64,000 bases of DNA from Ornithorhynchus anatinus (Eukaryota; Chordata; Mammalia; Monotremata; Ornithorhynchidae), in contig NC_041751.1 of NCBI RefSeq assembly GCF_004115215.2, positions 32,523,798 to 32,587,797 on the forward strand, read 5' to 3'. Under the pieces are notes generated by a model that saw only the letters and a program-made list of their open reading frames with translations, did not search any database and was not told the DNA's origin. The position numbers were made by a program, and so were the translations under genes. Within the stretch, counting starts at the first letter, position 1. Every line of letters begins with the position of its first letter. Positions 10,471 through 19,514 of this stretch are shown here, piece after piece.

Positions 10471-10855
10471 CCAGTCCAAAGGTCACGCAGCAGATGAGTG
10501 GGGGGACCAGAATTGGAACCCATGACTTTCTGACTCCCAGGCCCATGTTCTATCTACTACTCCATGCTCTTCTCTAGTACTAGTATTAGTTAGTGCTCAA
10601 TAAAAAATACTATTTACCTCTAGTAAATTGTTATTATGTTTACTATCATAACATTAATATAATTAATGCTGGTGATACTTATCAAGCAACAGGCTAATCA
10701 CTTGAGTAGAGAAAATAGTAAGATTGGACACAGCAGAAATAGTAGATTTATTGAGCATCCACAGGGTGCAATGCACTGTACTAAGCGCTTGGAAAGCACA
10801 AGGCAAAGAAATGACATATTTCCTGCCTACGGAGAGTTTCCACGCTAATAGGATT
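10471..10855 (-). mobile_element. Mon-1 and L2 fragments
   Basis: A reverse Mon-1 piece at about 10,471-10,575 and a worn reverse L2 tail at about 10,735-10,855. Sequences at 10,320-10,470 and 10,580-10,730 show nothing recognisable. Confidence 0.6.
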
Positions 10856-10989
10856 TGCGGGTATGGGAGGAATCTTGAAACACAAACCGAGCCTTGAACT
10901 CCCACCCTCTGAGCGAAGGTCCTGGGTCAGCCTCGCCCTTTTCCCCCTCTTCCCCCTCTCCTTTTCCCTGGAAATTACTTTACCGTGAA

Positions 10990-11372
10990 TTTCCTGCAGA
11001 AAGGCCAGAGTGAAACATACCTGCAAGGAAGAGGTGGGATGAGAGCTCACCTCCTCCAGAAGCCCTTCCCAGACTGAGCCCTCCCTTCCCTTCTGCCCCT
11101 CCTCCTCATTGCCCCTATTCCCTCTCTCTGCTCTTCCCTCTTCCCTCATTATTCATTTATTAATGATGTGTCTATGTCTATTAATCTAGTCATCTATTTT
11201 GATGGTATTGATGCCTGTCTCCTCGTTTTGTTTTGCTGTCTCCCCCTTCTAGACCGTGAGCCCGTCGTTGGGTAGGTTGTAGCCCGTCGTTGCTGTTGCT
11301 GACTTGTACTTTCCAAGCGCTTAGTCCAGGGCTCTGCACACTGCAAAAGCTCAGTAAATACAATTGAATGAG
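10990..11372 (+). mobile_element. L2 LINE 3' end, about 380 bp
   Basis: A forward L2 3' portion. It starts near the CACCTCCTCCAGAAGCCCTTCC block, passes the CTAGACCGTGAGCCC motif and ends AATACAATTGAATGAG. A short duplication of the GTGAGCCCGTCGTTG segment occurs at about 11,257-11,295. Confidence 0.8.
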
Positions 11373-11985
11373 TAGGTGTGATTCAGTGGAAAGAGCACGG
11401 GCTTGGGAGTCACATGTCATGGGTTCAAATTCGCTTGTCAGCTGTGTGACTTTGGGCAAGTAACTTAATAATAATGTCGGTATTTGTTAAGCGCTTGGGA
11501 GTCACATGTCATGGGTTCAAATTCGCTTGTCAGCTGTGTGACTTTGGGCAAGTAACTTAATAATAATGTCGGTATTTGTTAAGCGCTTACTATGTGCCGA
11601 GCACTGTTCTAAGCGCTGGGGTAGACAGAGGGGAATCAGGTTGTCCCACGTGGGGCTCACAGTCTTCATCCCCATTTTACAGATGAGGTAACTGAGGCAC
11701 CGAGAAGTGAAGTGACTCGCCCACAGTCACACAGCTGGCAAGTGGCCGAGCCGGGATTCGAACTCATGATCTCTGACTCCAAAGCCCGTGCTCTTTCCAC
11801 TGAGCCACAGTGCTTCTCTTAACTTAACTTCTCTGTGCCTCAGTGACCTCATCTGTAAAATGGGGATGAAGACTGTGAGCCCCACGTGGGACAACCTGAT
11901 CACCTTGCCTCCTCTCCAGCGCTTAGAACAGTGCTTTGCACATAGTAAGCGCTTAACAAATGCCATCATTATTATTAGTAATTAT
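11373..11985. mobile_element. Composite Mon-1 cluster
   Basis: A forward Mon-1 5' part (11,373-11,465) is broken by a reverse Mon-1 element (about 11,558-11,815). A forward Mon-1 3' part follows (11,816-11,985). The junction carries a 92-bp direct duplication, listed separately. The parts before and after the reverse element look like one forward SINE split by the insertion. Confidence 0.75.
11401..11584. repeat. 92-bp perfect direct duplication
   Basis: Positions 11,401-11,492 and 11,493-11,584 appear identical by eye. Each contains the forward SINE segment and the first bases of the reverse SINE tail. The breakpoint shows short homology (GCGCTT). The copies span the SINE-SINE junction, so the duplication is younger than the insertion. 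Confidence 0.9.
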
Positions 11986-12002
11986 ATATTTAAAATAGTA
12001 AT

Positions 12003-12580
12003 AATAATGATGGCATTTGCTAAGAGCTTACTATGTGCCTGGCATCATACTAAGCACTGGGTGGGTTCAAGCAAACCGCGTTGGAGAGAGTCCAAAACTG
12101 TGAGCCCCACGTGGGACAACCGAATGACCTCGTATCTACCCCGGCGCTTAGAACAGCGACCGGCACATAGTAAGCGCTTAAAAAATACCATTATTATGAT
12201 TATTACATAGGATGGAAGGACCGTGAGCCCGTGATGGGGAGGGATTGTCTCTTATTTGTTGCGGAATTGAATTTTCCAAGCGCCTAGTCCAGCGCACACG
12301 TTGAGCGCTCAATCAATAGGAAGGAATGAAGGAACGATGCGAACGATTGGGGAGGGAGGGGGAAAAAAAGAGGTGGGGAATCCGAGCCAGCCAGGAGTCG
12401 AACCTGGAATCTTCTGATCCGTAGTCAGACGCGTTATCCATTGCGCCACTGGCCCGCCCTGCTAAGGGAGTGTTTGGTGGCCACAGGCCAGGACCGGCTC
12501 GGCCTCCCGCCCCATTCATTCCTTCCCTCCCTCCCTGCCTCATTCAATCATTTCCTCATTCAGTCATCCCTTCCATCGTA
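12003..12580 (-). repeat. Right arm of inverted duplication with tRNA-Arg
   Basis: The reverse-complement partner of 4,785-5,350. The two arms enclose about 6.65 kb holding the His, Val, iMet, Val and iMet tRNA genes. Its outer part has an additional stretch of about 20 bp (around 12,535-12,560) relative to the left arm. Confidence 0.9.
12383..12455 (-). tRNA. tRNA-Arg-ACG: tRNA-Arg (ACG), copy 2
   Basis: Identical over 73 nt to the copy at 4,897-4,969 but on the opposite strand. The anticodon is ACG, and the terminator is the T7 run (plus-strand AAAAAAA at 12,363-12,369). The identity extends well past the gene into both flanks, so this is a segmental duplicate and not merely a conserved tRNA. 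Confidence 0.97.
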
Positions 12581-13380
12581 TTCACTGAGCCCTCACTGTG
12601 TGCAGAGCACTGCACTAAGCGCTCGGAGAGACCAATTCAACCCTAAAAGAGAGACAATCCCTCCCCAGCAGCGGGCCCGCACTCTAGAAGGGACAGACAT
12701 CAAAACCAAACAAGTGGAGGGGCATCCCCATCCCATCCCCATCCCATCCCCCTAATCCTTCCTTTTCCTCTCTCCCCGCCCCCCACCCCGCCCCACAGCA
12801 CTTGGGTGTACCTAGTTCTCATTCTATTTCTTTATAATCAATCCCTCTTTACATGCTTGGGTGTGCCTAGATCTATAATTCTAAGTCTTTCTATTGATGC
12901 TATTGATCCTGTTTCCTTGCTTTGATGTCTGCCTCAATAGTAGTAGTAATTCTAATAGGAATGATAATAATGATGACGGTATTTGTTAAGCGCTTACTAT
13001 GTGGCAACCACTGTTCTAAGCGCTGGGGGAGATACCAGTTAATCGGGTTGTCCCACGGGGGGCTCACACGACTTCTAGACTGTCAGCCCCGTGGTGGGCG
13101 GAGATTATCTCTCTCTATTGCTGAATTTTATTTTCCAAGCGCTCAGTAATAATAATAATAATGTTGGTATTTGTTAAGCGCTTACTATGTGCCGAGCACT
13201 GTTCTAAGCGCCGGGGTAGACACAGGGGAATCAGGTTGTCCCACATGGGGCTCACAGTCTTAATCCCCATTTTACAGATGAGGGAACTGAGGCACCGAGA
13301 AGTGAAGTGACTTGCCCACAGTCACACAGTACAGTGCCCCGCACACAGTAAGCGCTCAATAAATAGGATGGAATGAATAC
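12581..13380. mobile_element. L2 pieces with two nested Mon-1 SINEs
   Basis: A reverse L2 tail at about 12,556-12,720 leads into a short CATCCC repeat. A forward L2 3' end runs from about 12,770 to 13,380. It is interrupted by reverse Mon-1 elements at about 12,947-13,068 and 13,148-13,329. The L2 motifs resume after each insertion, so the order of events is readable. Confidence 0.75.
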
Positions 13381-13500
13381 AGCGGGAGAGGCTCCGGTGC
13401 CGCCGTCCCCCTGGAACCTGGGTCAGAGCTGTCCGACCCAAAAAGCCGATCCGGCCCCAAGGTCATCCAGGTCATCCCAACTAAAGCATTTCTCCGTAAG

Positions 13501-13589
13501 CCTTCGATAGCTCAGCTGGTAGAGCGGAGGACTGTAGTGGTTACGTCTCGGTCATCCTTAGGTCGCTGGTTCGATTCCGGCTCGAAGGA
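13501..13589 (+). tRNA. tRNA-Tyr-GTA: tRNA-Tyr (GTA) with 16-nt intron, copy 1
   Basis: The gene has acceptor CCTTCGA pairing with TCGAAGG, discriminator A, and anticodon GTA in loop CTGTAGA once the intron is removed. The intron is 13,538-13,553 (16 nt), directly 3' of the base after the anticodon. This is the canonical tRNA intron position, and Tyr genes in animals nearly always carry one. The B box is GGTTCGATTCC, and TTTT follows at about 13,597. It is paired with an Arg(CCG) relic about 430 bp downstream. Confidence 0.97.
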
Positions 13590-13751
13590 GTTTAGTTTTC
13601 TTTAATTTGCTTATTATTTTGTATCTCGGTTAGTTCCCAGCGATGGGGCTGGAGAAGTTACATGGTGCTTTTAGCCGGCGAAAAATCAATTACCCCAAGT
13701 GGCCAGGTCGGTGACCTAAAGAAAAACTCAGGAACTCATATAGTGATGCTA

Positions 13752-13897
13752 GTCACTTTACTTCTCTGTGCCTCGGTTACCTCATCTGTATAATGGGGAT
13801 TAAGACTGCGAGCCCCACGTGGGACAACCTGATTACCTTGTTTAGAACAGTGCAAATAGTAAGCGCTTAACAAATACCATCATTATTATTATTATCT
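13752..13897 (+). mobile_element. Mon-1 SINE 3' part
   Basis: A forward 3' part with CCTCATCTGTATAATGGGGA and an ATT-repeat tail. A short deletion removes the CCCCAGCG region. Confidence 0.8.
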
Positions 13898-13932
13898 TTC
13901 AGGAATACTTTTGAGGAAGTCCTTCGTTTGGA

Positions 13933-14004
13933 GACCGCCTGCCTAATGGAAAAGGCGTCTGATTCCGACTCAGAAGATTGAGGGCTCGAGTCTTTTAGTG
14001 GTTC
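13933..14004 (+). pseudogene. tRNA-Arg (CCG) pseudogene
   Basis: This stretch aligns with the intact Arg(CCG) gene at 47,215 but has decayed. It is one base shorter in the acceptor/D-arm junction. The D loop has a substitution, and the B box is GGCTCGAGTC in place of GGTTCGAGTC. The T stem and 3' acceptor strand no longer pair well (TCTTTTAGTGG in place of TCCCTTCGTGG). The anticodon loop TTCCGAC still reads CCG, but its stem flank is altered. It was probably once the partner of the Tyr gene upstream. Confidence 0.88.
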
Positions 14005-14039
14005 CATTTTGCTTTTCTCCCCTGCTGCACTTTCTGCCG

Positions 14040-14885
14040 GTAGCAGAGTATTTATTGAGCGCTTACTGTATGCAGAGCACTGTACTAAACGCTTGCGAGA
14101 GTAAAATCAACAGAGGTGGTAGACACGTTCCCTGCCCATAAAGAGATTATAGTCTAGAGGGGGAGTAGCGCTGGACCGGTTTAGAATTAGTACAGTGCTC
14201 TGCACATAGTAAGTGCAAATACGATTGATTGAATGAATGAACCGACTGTCACCCTCCTTTTCTTTCTCCCTCCCTCCTTCTCCCAGACTAATGGGAGAAC
14301 TACAATCAATAATAATAATAATAACGGTATTTGTTATGGGCTTACTGTTTTAAGCGCTGGCGTAGATAGAAGGTAATCGGGTTGTCCCAAGTGGGATTCA
14401 CGGTCTTCATTCCCATTTTACAGATGAGGTAACTGAGGCCCAGATAAATTAAGCGATTGGCCCAAAGTCAAACGGCTGACAAGTGGCAGAGGCAGGATTA
14501 GAACCCACGACCTCTGACTCCCAAGCTCGTGCTCTATACCCTAAAATACGCTACTTCAGGACTCAGAAATCAGGTGCTTTGGATTGTAAGCTCATTGTGG
14601 CCAGGGAGGGTGTCTACCAACCCCGTTGTATTTTGAGCGCTTAATGTGTGCAGAGCACTGTACTAAGCGCTTCGAAAGTACAATTCAGCAAAAACTTGAG
14701 ACCATCGCTGCCCACAACGGGCTCACAGTCTACAAGGGGGAAGACAGAAATCAAAACAAGTAAACAGGCATCAATAGCATCAATATAAATAGACAAGGTA
14801 AATAAATTCATAACGTGTATAGTACTCTCCCAAGCGCTTAGGACAATGTTCTGCACAAAGTGATTGCTCAAATAAATACCTCTGA
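14040..14885. mobile_element. L2 fragments, reverse Mon-1, nested L2
   Basis: A reverse L2 tail lies at about 14,040-14,165 and a forward tail at 14,190-14,250. A reverse Mon-1 lies at about 14,305-14,560. A forward L2 3' end (14,575-14,885) is split by a reverse L2 end inserted at about 14,633-14,820. Positions 14,886-15,019 hold nothing recognisable. Confidence 0.75.
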
Positions 14886-15028
14886 TGGACTGTATAGCAA
14901 CCACAGTCGCTCCTCCTTCCCTGATGTGGTGCTGAACCTTAAATCTGGATCAGTGGTGCCCAAATCGGGCCATCTGGTCACCACAACCCTGTGGAACCCT
15001 TGGGAGATGAAGCAGTTTTCCTGGAACT

Positions 15029-15958
15029 CTACGAGGAATCCGCACCGGAAGCAGGAGGGTTCTTTTCCCAGAATGGTCTCATCCTATGGTCCCCAATGAT
15101 AACGGGGAACGGGCTGAGAACGGAGAAGGTGAAGGACAGTAGCATGTGGCCATTCACCAGCTGACGAGACTTGACTTTCATGTTGATGATGACGTTCAGC
15201 ATGAGGGTCTGGCGTCCATAAAGGAGGACGTAGAGGGTGACCAGGGCGACCACTCTCTTGGCCGCTCGGACCTCGGGCATCTCCCTGGGTGAACGGTCGT
15301 GTCCGTGGAGGTGTCGGACCCGGTGGTGGTGTCTGTGCAGGACGAACACCATGTAGCCACTGGCCAAACTCATGAGCCCCACGAAAAACACGTCGCGGAG
15401 AGTGAGCACGGCCGTGATAACCATAGCGGTTTCTGCAGTGTCACTGATTTGTGAGCAATATTTGTGATCCAGCATGATGTGAGCGCTGCTGTTGTTCTGA
15501 GGACCGGTCACCTGGATCGCTACGTTACATTCTACCAGCAGACTGAGCACCCAAGAGAGGGCACAGGAGGGCACGACAGACTCGTGTAATTTAGCTTTGA
15601 CCCTTGCCCAGCGGGAGGTGCCGGGGCTGAGGGTGACGGCCTGGAAGACGCTCAGGAGGCAGGTGGTGCAGATGGCAAGGCCCCGGCCCACCCGATACAG
15701 GTACATGAGGATTTTACAGCCAGAGATGGTAAGGAAATTTCTCCACCCCCAAGCATACAGGGCTTCTGGGATACCAAGAGTGAGGAGGAGGAGGATGTTG
15801 GCCAAGGCCAGCTGGGCGAGGATCAAGTCGGAAGAGCTGGGCTTGTGGCTGGTGGAGACCACCCGGATATAAAAGAGGAGGAGGAAGCCATTCACCGAGA
15901 CCCCGATGCTGATATGCAGCAAAACCATGACCCCAAAAGAGAGTTCACTGGCGTTCAT
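15029..15958 (-). CDS. Vomeronasal type-1 receptor, array copy 1
   Basis: An intact 309-residue G-protein-coupled receptor of the V1R class, expected on dendritic microvilli of vomeronasal sensory neurons. Seven hydrophobic segments fall at about residues 9-31, 45-65, 81-108, 128-149, 178-207, 232-260 and 268-290. Diagnostic V1R features are the TCLLSVFQAVTLSP stretch at TM3/loop 2, the Cys81-Cys168 pair expected to form the extracellular disulphide, and a glycosylation site in loop 2 (NNSS, residues 155-158). The coding region is one exon. The ATG at 15,958 lies 35 bases after a strong acceptor (TCTCTGCAG, exon start 15,993), pointing to a spliced leader whose donor is at 17,243. The ligand is unknown. 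It differs from copy 2 at about 16 residues, mostly between 150 and 230 and at the C terminus. Confidence 0.96.
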   Translation of the reverse strand: MNASELSFGVMVLLHISIGVSVNGFLLLFYIRVVSTSHKPSSSDLILAQLALANILLLLTLGIPEALYAWGWRNFLTISGCKILMYLYRVGRGLAICTTCLLSVFQAVTLSPGTSRWARVKAKLHESVVPSCALSWVLSLLVECNVAIQVTGPQNNSSAHIMLDHKYCSQISDTAETAMVITAVLTLRDVFFVGLMSLASGYMVFVLHRHHHRVRHLHGHDRSPREMPEVRAAKRVVALVTLYVLLYGRQTLMLNVIINMKVKSRQLVNGHMLLSFTFSVLSPFPVIIGDHRMRPFWEKNPPASGADSS

Positions 15959-15993
15959 TCTCTGCCGTTTTCAGAGAAACCAAGAGGAGCTTC
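15959..15993 (-). promoter_or_regulatory. V1R copy 1 leader exon 2 and acceptor
   Basis: On the minus strand a pyrimidine-rich tract ending CTCTGCAG directly precedes position 15,993. The untranslated part of exon 2 then runs 35 bases to the start codon. With the donor at 17,243 this defines a leader intron of about 1.25 kb. The equivalent acceptors in copies 2 and 3 are at 20,479 and 24,952. The splice is inferred from signals only. Confidence 0.65.
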
Positions 15994-16079
15994 CTGCAGA
16001 GAAAAGTGAGATGGAGGTAAGAGACAGAGAGCACCTCTATTGGTACATGTACTTACTTTTATACGTACATTTCCCCCCT

Positions 16080-16112
16080 CTGTGTGTGTGTGTGTGTGTG
16101 AATGTGTGTGTG
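16080..16112. repeat. TG microsatellite in leader intron
   Basis: An interrupted TG dinucleotide run, present at the same place in each array unit with different lengths (20,574-20,596; 25,039-25,071). In unit 4 it has become a C-run, TG and G-run mixture at 29,508-29,557. Confidence 0.85.
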
Positions 16113-16479
16113 CCCTGCTGAAGTGTGCAGTTTGCACCTCATGTAAACAGCGTGTTAAATGTAATGCCCTGAGGCTTTATCGCAGGTGAGTCGGGGGAAA
16201 GGCTCCAAGCGAAGGTCTTAAATGTTGACCCACCCGCAGCGGTCCGGGCGAGGTGTCTTCTAAGAGCAGAACGATAATCAGTGTCATTACGCGGAAAGAA
16301 GCTCGATGTAATGGAAAACAAGCAAGGATAAAGGGGGGAGGGCAAAAGCCTGCTGTTCTCACCGTTATCCCAATAAACGACCGAAAGAGCCCGGGCGGAA
16401 GATCACCTGCCCAGATTATGCCAGCGGATTAAAGCGAGAACAAAATTCAGGCATTGTGTCTGTCTCTAGACCGTTATCT

Positions 16480-17150
16480 AGTTGTGGGCAGTGAATTCTT
16501 TCGTTCAGTCGTACTTACGGAACACTTACTGTGTGCAGAGCCTTGTATTAAGCGTTTCGAAAGTGCATTTCAAAATGTGTCCCAGAACTTAGTTCGGGGC
16601 TTTGCAATAATAATGCTATCATGGTATCTGTTATGCCCTTGCCATGTGCCAAGCGCTGTACACAGTAAGCCCTCAGTCAGTCCAATTGATAATGTGTCCG
16701 ATGGTCCTGTCGCTTCCGATGCCCTTGTGTTACAGTTCGGGAAATTAAGAAGGGGAAAGAGGTAGCACTGAGGCAGTGACCTCAGTGGTTTAGTGGAAAT
16801 TAAGCGGAGATGTTCGGAAGGTCACGCGTTCTAATCCGGCCTCTGCCACTTGCCTGCCGTGTGACCTCGGGCAAGTCACTGAATTTATCCGTGCCTCAGT
16901 TCCATCATCTGTACAGTGGGGAGCAAGACTGCGAGCCTCAAGTGGGACAGGGACTCTGTTCAACCTGATTATCTTGTATCCACCCCAGCGCTCAGTACGG
17001 TGCCTGACCCATAGTAAGCGCTCAACAAATACCAGAATTACTATTAATTAGTACTCATCCCCATTTTACAGAACGGAGGAGCAGAGAAGTTAAGTGACTT
17101 ACCCAAGATCACACAGTAGGCATAGAGCGGAGCCTGGATTACAACTCAGG
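16480..17150. mobile_element. L2 and Mon-1 elements in V1R leader intron, unit 1
   Basis: A reverse L2 tail lies at about 16,480-16,580 and a Mon-1/L2 scrap at 16,600-16,700. A complete but older forward Mon-1 lies at about 16,775-17,045, with a reverse Mon-1 core piece at 17,055-17,150. The same set recurs in units 2, 3 and 4, so these insertions predate the duplications. Confidence 0.8.
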
Positions 17151-17154
17151 TCCT

Positions 17155-17680
17155 TCCTGGTCGAGACCCGAAACTTGATCTTTCTGGGTTTCCTCCGGGA
17201 AACCGCGCTGTCAGAGAGAGAGAGAGCGCTTTATCCTACTCACCCGTCTCCATCGCTGGTGCCGGCTGGAAAGGCGGCTGTTGGGCAGTCAGATTCTGGG
17301 CAAGACGAGGCCGAGGCAGCATTTAGCAACCGCTTTCCTCCTCTTTCCCCTCCCTCGGGGAGTGATTAGTGTGTACGTGTTGTCGAGGGAGCATTTGAGG
17401 GAAAGGTGAATAAGGGAATCACTGAACCCTAATCTGCTCAGACAGAGGGAGTTGGGACATCTCTGGAAATGCCCCGATTCCCCTCCCTGCTGCCCACCGA
17501 TCTGGGACAAGATGAGCCCAGATCTCCGCCCGCAATTACCTGTGGCTAATCGACCCCATCAGAGATGCCCGTGGAGAGACCTGGTGGCATCAGCGTCGTA
17601 TCCTGCAGTCCCAGAGACATCCCGGCTCCCACCCAGTGCCCAGCTCTGCCAGGAGCCGAGCTTGGGTATCGACTCGCAGC
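17155..17680 (-). promoter_or_regulatory. V1R exon 1 / promoter block, unit 1
   Basis: One of eight copies of a conserved block found upstream of V1R frames. Read on the minus strand, it contains a segment with GGAAATG and GAGGGAGGGGAAAG motifs. A TATA-like stretch follows, reading GATAAATG in other copies and GCTAAATG here (about 17,316). Next comes an exon ending ATGGAGACGG at 17,244, then a consensus GTGAGT donor (17,238-17,243). The AUG at 17,253-17,251 lies in exon 1, ten bases from the splice site. The transcription start itself cannot be fixed from sequence. Confidence 0.7.
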
Positions 17681-18165
17681 CGCGTGGCTTAGTGGAAAGA
17701 GCCCGGGCTTGGGAGTCACAGGACATGGGCTCTAAGCCCAGCTCTGCCACTTGTCAGCTGTGTGACCTTGGGCGAGTCACTTCACTTCTCTGTGCCTCAC
17801 TTATCTCATCTGTAAAGTGGGGGTTAAAAGTGTCAGTCCCACGTGGGACAACCTGATTACCCCGTACCTTACCCAGCGCTCAGAACAGTGCCTGGCACAT
17901 AGTAAGCGCTTAACAAGTGCCATTATTTTGAAGTAGCGTGGTCCGGTAAAGAGCGCGGGCTTTGGAGTCAGAGATCGTGGGTTCTAATCCAGGTCCCTCA
18001 CTTTTCAGCTGTGTGACTTTGGGGCAGGTCACCTCACTTCTCTGGGCCTCGGTTACCTCATCTGTATAACAGGGATTAACACCATGTGGGAAATGGACTG
18101 TTGTGTGTATACCAGCACTTAGGACAGTGCCTGACACACAGTCAGAATTTAACAAATACCAAAAA
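17670..18165 (+). mobile_element. Two forward Mon-1 SINEs, unit 1
   Basis: Mon-1 elements lie at about 17,680-17,920 and 17,930-18,165. In units 2 and 3 the first has lost about 20 bp including the CCCACGTGGGACAACCT segment, and its 3' end differs. This is a useful marker of duplication order. Confidence 0.85.
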
Positions 18166-18184
18166 AAAAAAACCCCTCAAAAAA

Positions 18185-18500
18185 ACACGCAGCCCTGGAT
18201 TACCTCCACAGTCCGTTTTCTTTGCTCCTGTCCACAAGCTGAGGAGCTTTGCTGGTGGAAATCTGGATCCCAGGCCAATCTTGCCCACCTCAAGTTCATC
18301 GTCGTGTAATTTAAGTCTGCTCTCTCCTCCGATCGGCAAAATCATTTCTCCATCTTTATTGGCACCCATGCCCATTGTCTTCACCAGTTGTCTTAGGTGT
18401 TTAACTACCTCATCAACCCCCTGCCTCCCCCAACCTTTGCCCCTAATGACCTGCTCACCTATTTTATTCAGAGAATTGAAAGTATCAGACATGATCAATC
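18185..18500 (+). mobile_element. L2 LINE ORF2 fragment, unit 1
   Basis: The translated plus strand matches the L2 reverse-transcriptase linker region as I know it: a WWKSG-like stretch, then a region resembling NPRKLF...LLNPPPPP and an FFTNKI-like end, with broken frames. It is repeated at about 22,660-22,975 and 27,135-27,450. A 118-codon open frame on the opposite strand is identical in all three units only because the units are young. Confidence 0.7.
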
Positions 18501-18925
18501 ATATTTATTGAACACTTTTTGTGTGCAGAGCACTGTACTAATCGATTAGGAGAATACAACACAAAAATATAAAAGATACGGGCCCTGCCCACAATGGGTT
18601 TACACTCTCGAGGGGGAGATAGGCCTGAAAATGAACAAATAATACACAGATATGTATAAGAGTGGTGCGGGGTTGAGGGGAAAGGAGGTGGTGAATAAAG
18701 AGAACAAGTCAGGGCAACGAGAAGGGAGTGGGAAGAGAGAAAATGAGCGCTTAGTCGGGGAAGGCTTCTTGGAGGAGATGTGCCTTCAATAAAGTTTCAA
18801 AGGTGGGGAGAGCCATTGTCGACTATGAAAAAGGAGGCATTCCAGGGCAGAGGCATGAAGTGGGAGAGAGGGTGGTGGTGAGACAGATGAGACTGAGTTA
18901 CATGAGCAAGTGGGCACTACAGGAG
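18496..18925 (-). mobile_element. L2 LINE 3' part, reverse, unit 1
   Basis: It begins with the inverted AATCATATTTATTGA tail and continues through GGGGAAGGCTTCTTGGAGGAG-like sequence, the inverse of the L2 AAGAGGCCTTCCC block. Equivalent copies are at about 22,969-23,398 and 27,444-27,873. Confidence 0.8.
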
Positions 18926-19505
18926 CGAAACCACCTCGCCCACCACCACCTCGCCCACCACACCACCTCGCCCACTCACCAACTTGGTCACATCCTCGAT
19001 CTCCTCATCTCTTCCCGCTGTACTATCTCCACCCTCACAAAATCTGAAATCCCTCTCTCTGATCATAACCTTCTCATCTGCCTCCTCTCTCCCTCCCTCC
19101 CTCTCCCAGTAAATCTACTTAATTATTCCCCTTCAGAGACCTCTGCTCTCTCGACCCTATCCATCTCTTTCAGCCCATCACACCTTGCCTCCCTAGCCAC
19201 TCTACCCACCCTTGATGACCAGATTGATGCCCTCAACTCCACCCTCTCTACTCACCTCAACTCACTCTTCTGTCCCTTTGTCGCTGTCGCACCGCTAACC
19301 CACACCCCGGATGCCCGCCACTGTCCGCCTCTTTCGCTCGTGTGTTCGAGTCGGTGAACGCTGCTGGTGGAAGTCTAAATACCAGGCCCACCTGGTTCGC
19401 GTAGATTTATCCTTTCCTGCCCTAACTCTGCCATCTCCTCCGCCAGGCAAAACTGGTTTTCTACCCTTATTCCCACCCGTGTCCATCATTCCCGTCAGCC
19501 GTTTC
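18926..19505 (+). mobile_element. L2 LINE ORF2 fragment with endonuclease end, unit 1
   Basis: The forward translation gives GHILDLLISS followed by LSDHNLLICLL, which resembles the C-terminal end of the L2 apurinic endonuclease domain. A DDQIDALNSTL-like linker and a WWKSKYQAH stretch follow. A 184-codon open frame here is therefore transposon-derived. Copies are at about 23,399-23,978 and 27,874-28,456; the last is broken by small indels. Confidence 0.8.
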
Positions 19506-19514
19506 CCTGGAGCT

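Noticed and set aside
15597-15872. Open frames of 91-126 codons on the plus strand opposite the V1R genes
   Set aside because: These are antisense shadows of the receptor frames, with no independent signals.
18142-18498. A 118-codon open frame identical in three array units (also at 22,615 and 27,090)
   Set aside because: It is antisense to an L2 ORF2 fragment. Identity across units reflects recent duplication of the whole 4.48-kb segment, not selection on a protein.
18803-19357. A 184-codon open frame repeated at 23,276
   Set aside because: Its C-terminal half is a remnant of the L2 endonuclease end and linker, and its N-terminal half is the reverse complement of another L2 piece. It is not a host gene.
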